A DNA stretch of 64,000 bases. Source: an uncultured Candidatus Actinomarina sp. (GTDB lineage: Bacteria; Actinomycetota; Acidimicrobiia; Actinomarinales; Actinomarinaceae). The stretch covers positions 1 through 64,000 of the forward strand of contig CABYLQ010000003.1 of NCBI GenBank assembly GCA_902519845.1. Direction: 5' to 3'. The notes under the pieces are model-generated. The model was given only the letters and a program-made list of their open reading frames with translations. It ran no database searches and had not been told where the DNA came from. Shown here in pieces: positions 26,973 through 38,000 of the stretch. How positions within the stretch are numbered: position 1 is the first letter of the stretch; every line of letters begins with the position of its first letter. The position numbers were made by a program, and so were the translations under genes.

Positions 26973-28001
26973 ATGCGCAGAAGTTGGGCAGTAGGCCTAA
27001 TAATTATCAGTATTCTTACTATGGCCTGCGGTGGAGCCGCAGACGTAGATGATTACAAAGCTGCTTTTGTTTATCTAGGATCCGCAAATGACGGAGGATG
27101 GACACAGGCACATGACGAAGGACGTCAATATCTTGTCGAAGAGACCGGGATAGAGACAGCTTTCACAGAAGATGTTCCCCCAGATGCAACAGAATTTAGA
27201 ACAGTTGCAGAAGCATATATTGAGCAAGGCTACAATATAATCTTTGGAACAACTTTCGGCTATCTAGATATCATGGAGGAAATGGCATTGGAATATCCTG
27301 ATGTTACGTTCCTTCACTGTTCTGGATATAAATCTAATGACTCAAACTATACAAATTATTTTGGAAAAATATATGAAGCAAGATATTTGTCAGGCTTAGC
27401 AGCTGGTTCACTAACTGAATCAAACAAAATTGGCTATGTAGCTGCATTTCCAATACCAGAAGTTATTAGAGGAATTAATGCTTTTGCAAATGGTGTAAAA
27501 GAAGTAAATCCTAATGCAACTGTTGAAGTTGTATGGACAAATACATGGTTTGGTCCAGAGGAAGAAACACAAGCTGCAAACGCTCTCTTAGAAGCTGGGG
27601 CTGATGTTCTTACGCAACATCAAGATTCTGCATCTACAGGAATTGCCGCAGAGGCCGCTGGAGCTAAGTGGATTGGCTACCACACAGGTTATGGTCAAGA
27701 AGCAGCTCCAAATGCATTTGTGACTGCACCAGTATGGAACTGGGGACCACTTTATACTGAAATGGTAAACGCAGTAGTTAACGACGAATTCACAACAACT
27801 CCATATTGGACAGGGATGTCTGATAATGTTGTTGATTTATTTGAAGTATCTGATGACGTATCGAGTGATATAAAGACACTCATCGAGGACAGAAAACAAG
27901 AAATTATTGACGGAACTTTTGAAATTTTCGAAGGTTCAAGTGATGGTGACTTGTTGGGCATGTTCTACTTTGTTGACAACGTTGTAGGTACACTAGATTA
28001 A
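26973..28001 (+). CDS. BMP-family nucleoside-binding lipoprotein
   Basis: A 342-residue substrate-binding lipoprotein of the Med/BMP (PnrA-like) family, which binds purine nucleosides. It has a lipobox LTMAC with the acylated Cys at residue 19, followed by the family motif YLGSANDGGWTQAHDEGR. IGYVAAFPIPEVIRGINAFA is characteristic of the central domain. It is followed by a hairpin-U8 element and then the ATPase and two permeases of its ABC transporter. Substrate assignment to nucleosides comes from the family and from adjacent purine-salvage and pyr genes; other BMP ligands are possible. Confidence 0.92.
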   Translation: MRRSWAVGLIIISILTMACGGAADVDDYKAAFVYLGSANDGGWTQAHDEGRQYLVEETGIETAFTEDVPPDATEFRTVAEAYIEQGYNIIFGTTFGYLDIMEEMALEYPDVTFLHCSGYKSNDSNYTNYFGKIYEARYLSGLAAGSLTESNKIGYVAAFPIPEVIRGINAFANGVKEVNPNATVEVVWTNTWFGPEEETQAANALLEAGADVLTQHQDSASTGIAAEAAGAKWIGYHTGYGQEAAPNAFVTAPVWNWGPLYTEMVNAVVNDEFTTTPYWTGMSDNVVDLFEVSDDVSSDIKTLIEDRKQEIIDGTFEIFEGSSDGDLLGMFYFVDNVVGTLD

Positions 28002-28010
28002 ATGTTTATA

Positions 28011-28048
28011 TTACAGCACCTCTTAATTGAGGTGCTGTAATTTTTTTT
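28011..28048 (+). terminator. Intra-operon intrinsic terminator ending at a start codon
   Basis: A perfect 12-bp stem TTACAGCACCTC/GAGGTGCTGTAA with a 6-base loop is followed by eight T. The next base is the A of the ATG of the transporter ATPase gene (28049). It likely limits read-through from the abundant binding-protein message into the membrane components, and leaves no room for a ribosome-binding site outside the hairpin. Confidence 0.9.
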
Positions 28049-29545
28049 ATGAGTAATAAATTTTTAGAAACCAGGAATGTAACCAAAACTTTTGGAAAAA
28101 TAAAAGCTTTAGATGACGTAAATTTTAGCTTATATAAAGGCAAAATCCATGGGTTGCTTGGTGAAAATGGAGCTGGAAAATCATCTCTAATGAATGTATT
28201 ATCTGGTATATACCAACCTGAAAAAGGATCAATCTATCTTGATGGCCAAAAAGAAAAAATCTTAAGTCCCGATATTGCATCCCAACTAGGAATCGGAATG
28301 GTTCATCAAGAGTTTCGATTAGTTGAGAGCTTCAGTATTAAAGATAATTTAACCCTTTCTAAATCAAATATTTACAAAGATAATTTCTTAAAATCTTTTA
28401 AAAAATATTCTGAAATTTTTGCCCTGAATGTAAATGAAAATGAAATAATTTCAGATTTGTCGGTAGGAGAAAAACAAAAAATTGAAATAATGAAATTAAT
28501 TTTTAATGACAGCAACATAATGCTTCTTGATGAACCTACAGCTGTTCTTACTCCTCAGGAAACTTCTCAACTTAAAAATTCTCTTGTGACTTTAGCACAA
28601 GAAGATATGAAAACGATTGTGTTGATTACTCATAAATTAAAGGAAATCAAAGAATTCACTGAAATTGTTTCAGTTATGAAAAATGGAAAGATGGTTGCTA
28701 AAGATTTGGCAACAAAAGATGTGACAGATAATCAGCTTATTGAACTGATGATGAGCACTGTAAAAACATCTACTGTTGATAAAGATAATAAAATTGGACA
28801 AATTAAATTAAATGTTGAGAGTATAAATTTTATAGATGAAGTTAGCAATATAAAAAAACTAGAAGAGATTAATTTCCATGTAAAATCAGGAGAAATTTTA
28901 GGTTTAGCTGGCGTGTCAGGAAATGGTCAAGTGGAGCTTGCAAATATTATCTCAGGAATAGAAAAAATATTTGAAGGAAAAATAATTATTAATAATAAAG
29001 ATGTTTCTAATAAAGGAGTGAGGTCTAGAAAGAAGCTTAATTTATCCTATATTCCTGAAAATAGACTTGGGGTTGGACTAGCTCCTGGTGTTTCAGTGAT
29101 AGATAATTCAATAGTTAGAGATTATTTTCATACAAAACTTGGTCCACATTTATCAAAAAACAAAACATCAAATTTTCTGGAAAGCTTAATAAAACAATTT
29201 TCAATAAAAGCTCCTAATCCAAAAGCTGAAATTTCTACATTATCTGGAGGAAATATGCAGAAGTTGTTGATGGGTAGAGAATTAGTTGGAGATCCCGATG
29301 TAATAATTGCCTCCCAACCAACAAGAGGTCTAGATGTAAATGCAGTTGATGCAATTCATAATTTATTGATTGACCAAAGAAATAAAGGTTCGGCAATTTT
29401 TTTAATTTCTGAAGATCTAGATGAATTATTTAAGTTATCTCACCGATTATTAGTTATCTTTGAAGGAAAAATTGTAAAATCTTTCAACACCATAGATGCA
29501 AATATTAATGATGTTGGTTTAGCTATGGCGGGTGCTAGTGAATAA
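28049..29545 (+). CDS. Nucleoside ABC transporter ATPase (tandem domains)
   Basis: A 498-residue double-NBD ATPase of the RbsA/YufO class. NBD1 has Walker A GENGAGKSS, signature LSVGEKQKIEI and Walker B IMLLDEPTAVLT. NBD2 has a degenerate Walker A (GVSGNGQVE) and signature LSGGNMQK with a noncanonical Walker B (VIIASQPTRGLD), normal for this class. It serves the two permeases downstream. The ATG abuts the U-tract of an intrinsic terminator, so expression probably depends on read-through; the terminator stem itself contains no Shine-Dalgarno. Confidence 0.93.
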   Translation: MSNKFLETRNVTKTFGKIKALDDVNFSLYKGKIHGLLGENGAGKSSLMNVLSGIYQPEKGSIYLDGQKEKILSPDIASQLGIGMVHQEFRLVESFSIKDNLTLSKSNIYKDNFLKSFKKYSEIFALNVNENEIISDLSVGEKQKIEIMKLIFNDSNIMLLDEPTAVLTPQETSQLKNSLVTLAQEDMKTIVLITHKLKEIKEFTEIVSVMKNGKMVAKDLATKDVTDNQLIELMMSTVKTSTVDKDNKIGQIKLNVESINFIDEVSNIKKLEEINFHVKSGEILGLAGVSGNGQVELANIISGIEKIFEGKIIINNKDVSNKGVRSRKKLNLSYIPENRLGVGLAPGVSVIDNSIVRDYFHTKLGPHLSKNKTSNFLESLIKQFSIKAPNPKAEISTLSGGNMQKLLMGRELVGDPDVIIASQPTRGLDVNAVDAIHNLLIDQRNKGSAIFLISEDLDELFKLSHRLLVIFEGKIVKSFNTIDANINDVGLAMAGASE

Positions 29546-30596
29546 ATATACATTATCAAAGCGCCAAGTTGTAAATGAACTCTCTACCTTTTATTCTTTT
29601 TTAGCAGGTTTTTTAATTGCCCTAATAATTGGTTCAGTCATTTTGTTAATTCAGGATAAGAGCCCTATTGATACTTTTTCGCTTATGTTTAAATTATCAA
29701 TTGGAAGTGTCAACAGTCTTAGCTCATCTTTAAATAAAGCTACTCCTCTAATACTCGCGGGATTAGGAATAGCAATAATAAATACAGTGAAGCTTTGGAA
29801 TATTGGTGCAGAAGGCCAAATCTTCATGGGTGCTATTGGTGTAAATCTAATCTATATAAATTTTCAATTAACCAGCTCAACATCATTTATTTTTTTACTT
29901 TTAGTTTCAGCATTTGTAGGAGGTGCAGTTTGTATTTTAATTCCTGCTGTCGCAAAGGTGCTATTTGGGGTTAATGAAATAATTACAACTTTATTGACAA
30001 ACTATATCGTTATAGGTCTAACAATATATCTCGTAAATGGACCGTGGAAAGACCCTGGGTCATTAAATTTTCCAGCTGCAGCCTATGTAGGAAAGGAAGT
30101 ATATTTGCCAACTATTTTTGGCAAATTAAGTTATGGATTCTTAATTTGTATATTATTTACTGCTTTTGCACATTATCTTAAAAATAGTTCTGTTTTTGGG
30201 TACGAAATGAGGATTGCCGGTGGATCAGAAATGACTGCAATTTATGCAGGAATTAATGCTAAACAAAAAGCTTTTTTTGCAATGTTAATAGGAGGTGGGT
30301 TTGCAGGATTAGCTGGTGGAATAGAATTATTAAGTCAAACCCATCGTGTTTCTACAGGTATTTCACAGGGATTTGGATACACAGCAATAATTGTGGCCGC
30401 TATAACTGGAATGCGTCCTATCGGTATTTTTTTGGTTGGATCTCTATTTGGAGCATTATCCATTGGAGGTTCTGTTATTCAAACAATAGGTGTAAGCACA
30501 TATATTGCAGATATAATTCAAGTCTCTACTCTATTTGGTGCATTAGTAATTCAGTTTTTTTTCAATTATCAATTAAAAAGAGCTGATGATGGTTGA
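29532..30596 (+). CDS. Nucleoside ABC transporter permease 1
   Basis: A 354-residue membrane permease of the BPD_transp_2 (RbsC/YufP-like) family, with about nine or ten hydrophobic spans. The conserved cytoplasmic motif region reads YEMRIAGGSEMTAIYAGIN followed by a Gly-rich helix (IGGGFAGLAGGIELL). It overlaps the ATPase gene by 14 bases if the GTG at 29532 is used, or by 8 if the GTG at 29538 is used; neither can be excluded. It pairs with the next permease. Confidence 0.92.
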   Translation: MLVNKYTLSKRQVVNELSTFYSFLAGFLIALIIGSVILLIQDKSPIDTFSLMFKLSIGSVNSLSSSLNKATPLILAGLGIAIINTVKLWNIGAEGQIFMGAIGVNLIYINFQLTSSTSFIFLLLVSAFVGGAVCILIPAVAKVLFGVNEIITTLLTNYIVIGLTIYLVNGPWKDPGSLNFPAAAYVGKEVYLPTIFGKLSYGFLICILFTAFAHYLKNSSVFGYEMRIAGGSEMTAIYAGINAKQKAFFAMLIGGGFAGLAGGIELLSQTHRVSTGISQGFGYTAIIVAAITGMRPIGIFLVGSLFGALSIGGSVIQTIGVSTYIADIIQVSTLFGALVIQFFFNYQLKRADDG

Positions 30597-31512
30597 TATT
30601 CAATTTCTTGGATTGTTAAATGCAACATTACAAGCTGCAACACTCTTATTTATAGCTTCGCTTGGAGAATTGATTACAGAAAAATCTGGAATTCTTAATC
30701 TTGGAGTTGAAGGAATGATATCAATAGGAGCAGTTGCAGGATTTATGACAGCGGTAAATACCAACAATATTTTTCTCGCTATAGTTGTAGGAATTCTATC
30801 ATCATCAATCTTTGCATCTATTCATGCAATTGTGACAGTAATTTTAAAACAAGATCAAACAGTTTCCGGTTTAATATTAACAATACTTGGTTTAGCTGTT
30901 TCCTCATTGCTTGGGAAAAATTATGTAGATAGAAAGCTTGAAACAAAGCTTGAAAGTATTTTCTCTATAGAGAATCCATCTAATGTTTTAGAAGTTTTTT
31001 TAAATCAAAACATAATTTTTTATCTCGCAATTATATTTACAATAACAATTTCTTACATACTTAAGAACACAATGTTTGGTACAAGATTTCAAGCTGTTGG
31101 AGAAGATTTAAAAGCAGCTGACTCAATGGGACTTAATGTTACAAAGACTCAGTTTATTGCCACTTGTATTGGTGGGGCATTCGCTGGACTTTCAGGAGTT
31201 TATTTAACATTAAGTTACGTACCATATTGGACTGATAATATGACTGCCGGTAGAGGTTGGATAGCACTGGCATTAGTAATTTTTGGAGGATGGAAGCCTT
31301 ATAGAACTGCCCTAGGTGCTCTTTTATTTGGTTTTCTTGAAGCTTTAGTTCCAAGATTGCAAACATATGGTTTTGAATTAAATCCTTACATCGTAAAGAT
31401 TGCTCCTTATGTCATAACAATTCTAGTTCTAGTTTTGCTCACAATTTACAAAGGTGGAAAAACTGGAGCTCCCAAAAATATTGGAATTTCATTCTTTAGA
31501 GAAAATAGATAA
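30586..31512 (+). CDS. Nucleoside ABC transporter permease 2
   Basis: A 308-residue BPD_transp_2 permease (YufQ-like), shorter than its partner. Typical features are LGELITEKSGILNLGVEGMI at the N-terminus and GTRFQAVGEDLKAADSMGLN for the NBD-coupling region. It overlaps the first permease by 11 bases. Its 3' gap of 76 bases before pyrR (31513-31588) holds AT-rich sequence with a possible -10 box but no terminator, so read-through into pyr genes is possible. Confidence 0.92.
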   Translation: MMVDIQFLGLLNATLQAATLLFIASLGELITEKSGILNLGVEGMISIGAVAGFMTAVNTNNIFLAIVVGILSSSIFASIHAIVTVILKQDQTVSGLILTILGLAVSSLLGKNYVDRKLETKLESIFSIENPSNVLEVFLNQNIIFYLAIIFTITISYILKNTMFGTRFQAVGEDLKAADSMGLNVTKTQFIATCIGGAFAGLSGVYLTLSYVPYWTDNMTAGRGWIALALVIFGGWKPYRTALGALLFGFLEALVPRLQTYGFELNPYIVKIAPYVITILVLVLLTIYKGGKTGAPKNIGISFFRENR

Positions 31513-31588
31513 ATAATAATAATTACAAATCTTATTTGCTAATATAAATATAGCTTTAAACAATGTCTGTGAGCATTGAAAGGATAAA

Positions 31589-32065
31589 ATGACAATAGAC
31601 AAAATTCTATTCCGACTCAGTAAAGAAATCATTGAATCAAATATTCTGAATCCTTATTTATTAGGCATTCCTAAAAGAGGTGACCTTTTAGCGCAACGGA
31701 TATCAAATAATTTATTAGCCGAAAACTTTAAACATGATATTGGCAAGGTAGATTATTTACCATTTAGAGATGACATAGACAAAAATGTCGAAAAAAATAT
31801 TCTAGAAATATCACCTGAAGATAGAGACATAATATTGATTGACGATGTTATCTATACCGGAAGAACATTGAGGGCATCTATTGAAGCTGTAATGTACTCT
31901 GGTCGACCAAAATCTATTTCTCTTTTATGCCTTATTGACAGAGGACACAGAGAACTTCCAATCAGCCCTAAATTTGTAGGTAAAAATATTCCAACAAATC
32001 AAGATGAATATGTTTCCGTATTTTTGAAAGAAATAGATAGTGAAGATAAGGTCGAGGTAACGTAA
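31589..32065 (+). CDS. pyrR: PyrR regulator / uracil phosphoribosyltransferase
   Basis: A 158-residue PyrR-type protein, shorter than the usual 175-185. The PRPP motif is IILIDDVIYTGRTLRA; the N-terminus carries GIPKRGDLLAQRI and LLCLIDRGHRELPI follows, both PyrR hallmarks. In other bacteria PyrR binds pyr mRNA in response to UMP/PRPP. I see no classical pyr attenuator or anti-antiterminator hairpin upstream, so any control may be at translation (AAAGGA precedes the ATG) or the protein may act as an enzyme only. It is the first gene of the pyr operon. Confidence 0.92.
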   Translation: MTIDKILFRLSKEIIESNILNPYLLGIPKRGDLLAQRISNNLLAENFKHDIGKVDYLPFRDDIDKNVEKNILEISPEDRDIILIDDVIYTGRTLRASIEAVMYSGRPKSISLLCLIDRGHRELPISPKFVGKNIPTNQDEYVSVFLKEIDSEDKVEVT

Positions 32066-32067
32066 GA

Positions 32068-32946
32068 ATGAGACATCTTTTAGATTTTCAAGATGTAAAT
32101 AAAAATCATTTAGAAAATCTAATTGAAGAATCAAGATCTCTAAAAATTAAATCAAAAAATTTAGATACTCTAGCTCTTTTAAAGTTTGACGAACCTTCAA
32201 CAAGAACACGACTTTCATTTGCTATTGCAGCTGAAAAACTTAGAATAAAAACTTTTGAATCGTCAGATGTTATATCAGCAAAACAAAAAGGAGAAATGCT
32301 TCAACACGAATTAGAGACATATATTTCTATGGGAATCGAAATATTGGTACTAAGGACAAAAGAAAATAATATTAATGACTACAGAGAATTTAAGGAAATT
32401 GGAATTATTAGTGGAGGATTTGGAAACAAATCTCATCCGACTCAAGCACTAATTGACATCTCAACACTTTATAGCTTTGATAAACTCACTGATACATCTA
32501 CCCCAGTGACTTACGTTGGTGACGTAAAACATTCGAGAGTATTTGAATCAGGAAGACAGCTTTTAAATTTACTAGGATACAAAGTTGGTGTCTTCACAGA
32601 TCAGAATCTACTTCCGGACAATAAAAATGATCTTGAAATTTATGAATCGTGGAATGAAGTTTTTGAAAATTCTAATTCGATAGAACTTTTAAGAGTACAA
32701 AAAGAAAGAATGCTAAATATTGAAAAAATAAATTTCGATAATTACATAAAGAATTATCAACTTACAAAAAAGATCTTAGATAAATCTCAAAAAGATTTAA
32801 TTGTTCTTCATCCAATGCCAATCAATATTGGTATTGAGATTTCACAAGATGCAATTGAAGATAAAAAAATAAAATATATCGACCAACTTTCACATGCGAT
32901 ACCTTCAAGAATTGCAGCATATAAATATGTGAAAGGAGAAATATGA
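32068..32946 (+). CDS. pyrB: Aspartate carbamoyltransferase
   Basis: A 292-residue carbamoyltransferase forming carbamoyl-aspartate. The carbamoyl-phosphate motif is FDEPSTRTRLSF at about residues 38-49, and SHPTQALIDISTLY matches the HPTQALLD signature. The C-terminal LHPMPINIGIEI corresponds to the aspartate-loop region. It is a little short and the usual KGES loop reads QKGEMLQ, so it is somewhat diverged but keeps the key residues. It follows pyrR by 2 bases and overlaps pyrC by 4. Confidence 0.9.
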   Translation: MRHLLDFQDVNKNHLENLIEESRSLKIKSKNLDTLALLKFDEPSTRTRLSFAIAAEKLRIKTFESSDVISAKQKGEMLQHELETYISMGIEILVLRTKENNINDYREFKEIGIISGGFGNKSHPTQALIDISTLYSFDKLTDTSTPVTYVGDVKHSRVFESGRQLLNLLGYKVGVFTDQNLLPDNKNDLEIYESWNEVFENSNSIELLRVQKERMLNIEKINFDNYIKNYQLTKKILDKSQKDLIVLHPMPINIGIEISQDAIEDKKIKYIDQLSHAIPSRIAAYKYVKGEI

Positions 32947-33998
32947 TTGAAATTCCTGGATTTATAGATCTTCATACACACACAAGATATCCTGATGCCG
33001 ATAAATTTCCATACAATGACATAGATGAATCAGCAATTAATGGTGGATTCTCAACTTTACTTGCAATGCCAAATTCAGAAATACCAATTGATTCAATAAA
33101 AAATCTCAAGATTGCACAGGAAATAGATAAAAAATTAAAAACAAAGGTACATCGTGTCGGCGCATTAACTAAAGATTTAGACGGAAGGGAACTTGTAAAT
33201 TATAAAGAATTCGTTGAAAACGGTATCACAATTTTTTCAGATGATGGAAAGTCATTAATTGATGATAACTTAGCTGATGAGGCATTTAAAAAAATAAGTG
33301 CGCTTGGTGGTGCGATCTTTCAACATTGTGAAAAAAGTTGTCACTCTAGACCTGGTGATATAGCTCCCCCAAATGCTGATAATGACTTAATTCCAATAAA
33401 CAATGATGAGGAATTGGAAGTCCTTGCAAGAGATTTAAATTTATCTGAAAAGTATGGAACAAGATATCACGCACAACATCTATCAACTTACGAGAGCGTA
33501 CAGCTTATCAAAAAAGCGAAACAAGAAGGTCTTCCTGTCACTGCTGAAGTAACACCTCATCACATACTGCTTAATAATGAGAATTTGGATACAAATAATG
33601 GACTTTTTAAAATGTACCCACCCATCAGAACTGAAAAAGATAGAGAAGGACTGGTTGAAGGTTTGCAGTCTGGAGTAATAGATGTGATTGCTACGGATCA
33701 TGCACCCCATAAATTGGAAACTAAAACCGTTCCTTTTAAAGATGCAAATCGTGGTGTTGTAGGACTTGAATCAGCATTTCCTCTCATATATAGTTCAAAT
33801 ATTTTTGAACTAGACCAAATTTTAAAATTTTTGGTAACAAATCCTTTGACAATACTTGAAGAACTTGGATACGAAATACCAAAAATAGTGAACACATGGA
33901 AGAAGTCAAAATCAGTATTTATCACTAAATCAAAATATAAAAATTCATTATTTGAAAATGAAAATATTGAAATTCAAAGGGTTCTATCAAATGTATAA
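32943..33998 (+). CDS. pyrC: Dihydroorotase
   Basis: A 351-residue amidohydrolase cyclising carbamoyl-aspartate to dihydroorotate. Metal ligands are visible as IDLHTHTRYP (HxH), His in FQHCEKS, the region YHAQHLST, and Asp in ATDHAPHKLE. It is shorter than the usual 400-430 residues of class I enzymes, mainly in the N-terminal part. Its stop overlaps the ATG of carA by 8 bases. Confidence 0.9.
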   Translation: MIEIPGFIDLHTHTRYPDADKFPYNDIDESAINGGFSTLLAMPNSEIPIDSIKNLKIAQEIDKKLKTKVHRVGALTKDLDGRELVNYKEFVENGITIFSDDGKSLIDDNLADEAFKKISALGGAIFQHCEKSCHSRPGDIAPPNADNDLIPINNDEELEVLARDLNLSEKYGTRYHAQHLSTYESVQLIKKAKQEGLPVTAEVTPHHILLNNENLDTNNGLFKMYPPIRTEKDREGLVEGLQSGVIDVIATDHAPHKLETKTVPFKDANRGVVGLESAFPLIYSSNIFELDQILKFLVTNPLTILEELGYEIPKIVNTWKKSKSVFITKSKYKNSLFENENIEIQRVLSNV

Positions 33999-35091
33999 AA
34001 AGGCTTTACTTCTTAGCCAAAATGGTGATGAATTTTTAGGATGGACAACTGAATTATTTCAACCTGCTACTGGAGAGCTCATATTCAATACAGCAATGAC
34101 AGGTTTTGTAGAAATATTAAGTGACCCGTCATATATTAATCAAATAGTTACTTTCACTTCTTCTCACGTGGGCAACTATGGAATGTCCCAAAGAGATTTT
34201 GAATCTAACATGCCAAAAATTGAAGCAACTATCGGAAATTCTTTTACTGACTTTCCTTCTTCTTGGAGATCTGAAAAATCAATAACATCATGGCTAAAAG
34301 AATATGACATACCTTACAGCGGTGGGTTTGATGTTAGAAATATTACAAAATATTTACGAGATAACGGTTCGAGCATGTTTGCACTTGGCGTAGATATTGA
34401 TATTAAAGATTTAAAAGACATTTTATATAAAGCAAAAGATATTCTTGGCGACAATTCAGCAATGACAGCAGGTAATCAAGAAGATAGGGATACATCTACT
34501 GATGGAAAAATCGGCATCATGGATCTTGGAGCAAAAAAAAGCATTGTAAATGTGCTTGAGGACCATGATTACAAAGTTGTTATGATTTCACCTACAACAA
34601 TGTCAGATGAGATATTGAAGATGAACTTAAGAGGCCTTTTAATTTCGAATGGACCAGGAGATCCAAGATCATTGCTAACAGTGATAAATACAATAAAAGA
34701 ACTCATTGGAAAACTTCCAATATTTGGGATTTGTCTTGGTCATCAGATCCTTGGTTTAGCTTGTGGTCTTAAAGTTAAAAAAATGCAATTTGGTCATCAT
34801 GGTTCAAATCATCCAGTAGAAATAGATGGAGTAAAGAAAGCCCTGATAACTGCTCAAAACCATGGTTTTTCTATTGAGGAATTTGGAGATAGTTATAAAC
34901 ATAAAAATTTTGGAAATATAAATGTTTTTGCAAAAAATTTGAATGATGGATCAAACGAGGGAATTAGTCTTTGGGACTCTATGGCTTATTCTGTTCAATT
35001 TCACCCAGAATCTGGCCCTGGCACAACTGATGGCCTACAAATTTTTAATCCTTTTTTTGAAATGATAGAGAATAACTATGCCAAAAAATAA
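33991..35091 (+). CDS. carA: Carbamoyl-phosphate synthase small subunit
   Basis: A 366-residue glutaminase subunit providing ammonia to CarB. The catalytic Cys is in [15 protein letters not shown] and the His-Glu pair is in [10 protein letters not shown]. The N-terminal domain has [17 protein letters not shown]. The ATG at 33991 (MYKKALLL) is chosen because family members start there and it overlaps the pyrC stop; an upstream in-frame ATG at 33952 would add 13 residues inside pyrC. Confidence 0.95.
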   Translation: MYKKALLLSQNGDEFLGWTTELFQPATGELIFNTAMTGFVEILSDPSYINQIVTFTSSHVGNYGMSQRDFESNMPKIEATIGNSFTDFPSSWRSEKSITSWLKEYDIPYSGGFDVRNITKYLRDNGSSMFALGVDIDIKDLKDILYKAKDILGDNSAMTAGNQEDRDTSTDGKIGIMDLGAKKSIVNVLEDHDYKVVMISPTTMSDEILKMNLRGLLISNGPGDPRSLLTVINTIKELIGKLPIFGICLGHQILGLACGLKVKKMQFGHHGSNHPVEIDGVKKALITAQNHGFSIEEFGDSYKHKNFGNINVFAKNLNDGSNEGISLWDSMAYSVQFHPESGPGTTDGLQIFNPFFEMIENNYAKK

Positions 35092-38000
35092 AGATATCAA
35101 AAGCATTTTGATAATTGGATCAGGGCCAATTGTCATTGGTCAAGCTTGTGAGTTTGATTACTCAGGATCTCAAGCAGCAAAAGCACTTAAAAAAGATGGA
35201 TATCGAGTGATACTCGTAAATTCAAATCCTGCAACTATCATGACGGATCCAGAAATGGCGGATGCAACATATATTGAGCCTCTGACCTTTAATTATTTAA
35301 AAAGAATAATTGAAATAGAAAAACCGGATGCAGTGCTTCCAACACTTGGAGGACAAACTGCTCTTAACTTATCCATGGAACTCGAACAAAATGATGTTTT
35401 GAAAGAAAATAATGTAGTGCTTTTGGGAGCATCTGCCAATGCTATAGAGATTGCAGAAAACCGTTGGAAATTCAAAGAAGCAATGGACAGTGTTGGAATC
35501 AAAACACTTAAGGCCACTTATGCTAAAACTTTTGAAGAAGGAATGAATGCAAGCACAGAAATAGGTTTTCCATTAATGCTAAGACCATCTTTTATTCTTG
35601 GAGGAGGTGGTACAAGCGTTGTAAATAATGAAGAAGATTTTCAATCAAAACTAAATGACGCGTTTAATGCATCTCCTACTCAGGAAGTTTTAATTGAAGA
35701 ATCAATATATGGATGGAAAGAGTTCGAACTAGAAGTAATGAGAGATAGTGATGGTAACGGTGTAATTGTTTGTGGAATAGAAAATTTTGATCCTATGGGT
35801 ATTCATACAGGAGATTCAATTACTGTTGCCCCTATTCAAACCTTATCTGATAAAGAGTATCAAATTATGAGAGATGAGGCGTTGCTTTGTCTAGATACAA
35901 TTGGAATAGCAACTGGTGGTAGCAATGTACAATTTGCTGTGAATCCAAAAAATGGTGATCGAAGAATAATTGAAATGAATCCGAGGGTTTCACGATCATC
36001 TGCTCTTGCTTCAAAAGCAACTGGATTTCCAATAGCAAAGTTCGCTGCTTTATTAGCAGTAGGCTATAACTTAACTGAACTTGAAAATGATATTACTGGA
36101 ACAACCCCTGCAAGTTTTGAGCCGGTACAAGATTATGTGGTAGTAAAAATTCCTAGATTTGATTTCCCAAAATTTCCATCAACTGACGATATTTTAGGTA
36201 CATCAATGCAAAGCATTGGTGAAGTAATGTCAATTGCTTCAACTTTTACTGAAAGCTTAACTAAAGCAATTAGATCCCTTGAAATAGGAAAATCAGGTAT
36301 AAGAAATATAGATAATAGATTTATAGGAATGCCAAAAGAAATTTTACAAGATGAAATTAGAACACCCAGACCCAGAAGAATATTTGCAATTCTTGAAGCA
36401 ATTAGAAGGAACTGGCCACTTGAAGACATAGTAAAAATATCTTCTGTGGATATATGGTTCTTACAAGAAATTGAAAAAAGCTTTAATGTGGATCCAATAA
36501 ATACACCATCCTCTGTATTAAAGATGCTTGGATGGACTGAAGAAGATCTTGATAATAAAGAGTCAAAAAATGAATTAGAAAATAATAGAGTTTATAAGCT
36601 AGTTGATACATGTTCAGCTGAGTTTGAATCAAAAACGCCTTATTTATATTCAACTAATGGTGTAAGTAATGATGACATAACTACTAAAAAAAAGAAGGTA
36701 GTAGTTATTGGATCAGGGCCAAATAGAATTGGCCAGGGAATTGAGTTTGATTATTGCTGTGTCCATGGAATAAGTTCGTTAAAAGAGAATGGATTTGAAG
36801 CTATAATGATCAACTCAAACCCTGAAACTGTTTCAACAGATTACGATACCGCAGACAAACTTTATTTTGAGCCTCTTACATGGCGAGAAGTCAAATCTGT
36901 ATTAAACAGAGAAAAACCAGATTCTGTGATCATTCAACTTGGAGGACAAACTCCATTGAAATTGGCAGAGAATATATCCAAAGAAGGCTTTAATATTGCT
37001 GGTTCGTCATTAGATGTAATCGATAAAACAGAAGACAGAGATCTGTTTCAAAAATTATGTTTAGGACAAGATATAAGACAGCCAAAATCTAAAATTGCAA
37101 AAAATGAGAATGAGTTAGTTAAGGCTGTAAAAGAAATAGGTTTTCCAGTCTTGTTAAGGCCTAGTTATGTTTTAGGGGGAAGAGCAATGAGGGTTGTTCA
37201 GACTAATGAAGAACTAGAAAATTATCTTGATATATTAGCAAGTGCAGATGAAGATGGTAATCCATTTAAATCTGGTCCCCTTTTGGTTGATCAATTTTTA
37301 ACGGACACTATTGAAATTGATGTGGATTTAATTTCTGATGGTAAGGAAGTTTATATTGCTGGAATTCTAGAACATCTTGAACCTGCTGGTGTACATAGTG
37401 GTGATTCAACTGCAGTCATCCCACCTTTTAGTATTAATGATGAGATTTTGAGAGAGATTGAAGAAAAAAGTAAAAAGCTTGCTTTAGGTTTAAATGTAAA
37501 GGGACTGCTTAATATTCAATTTGCAATTAAAGATGAGGAGTTGTTTATTCTAGAAGCAAATCCTAGAGCTTCTAGAACAATGCCCTTTGTTGCAAAAGTA
37601 ACAGGTAACCAAATTATTAAAGCAGGAACATTATTGATGCTTGGTTATTCAATTGAGGAGGTAAAAAATAAAACAAAATATTTAAGTAGTTCAACAGACA
37701 AAGTTGCTATAAAAAAAGCTATATTTCCCTGGTCCAGGTTTCCAGCTGAAGACACAATGTTAGGTCCAGAAATGAAAGCAACCGGAGAGGTATTAGGGGT
37801 TGGAAAAGAGTTTGGAACCGCATTAAATAAAGCATATGCAGCTGCAGGTGTTGAAATCAAAGATAAAGAAAAAGGACTGTTCGTAACTTTGAGTGATGAT
37901 GAAAAGCCAAACTTTATTAAGACAATAAATAAATATCTTGAGCTTGGTTTTACGTTATATGCAACTGAGGGAACAGGGAAATTCCTTAAAACTAATGGAA

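Noticed and set aside
31513-31588. Possible pyr attenuator upstream of pyrR
   Set aside because: No stem-loop with a T tract or anti-terminator pairing could be found; only AT-rich sequence and a Shine-Dalgarno.
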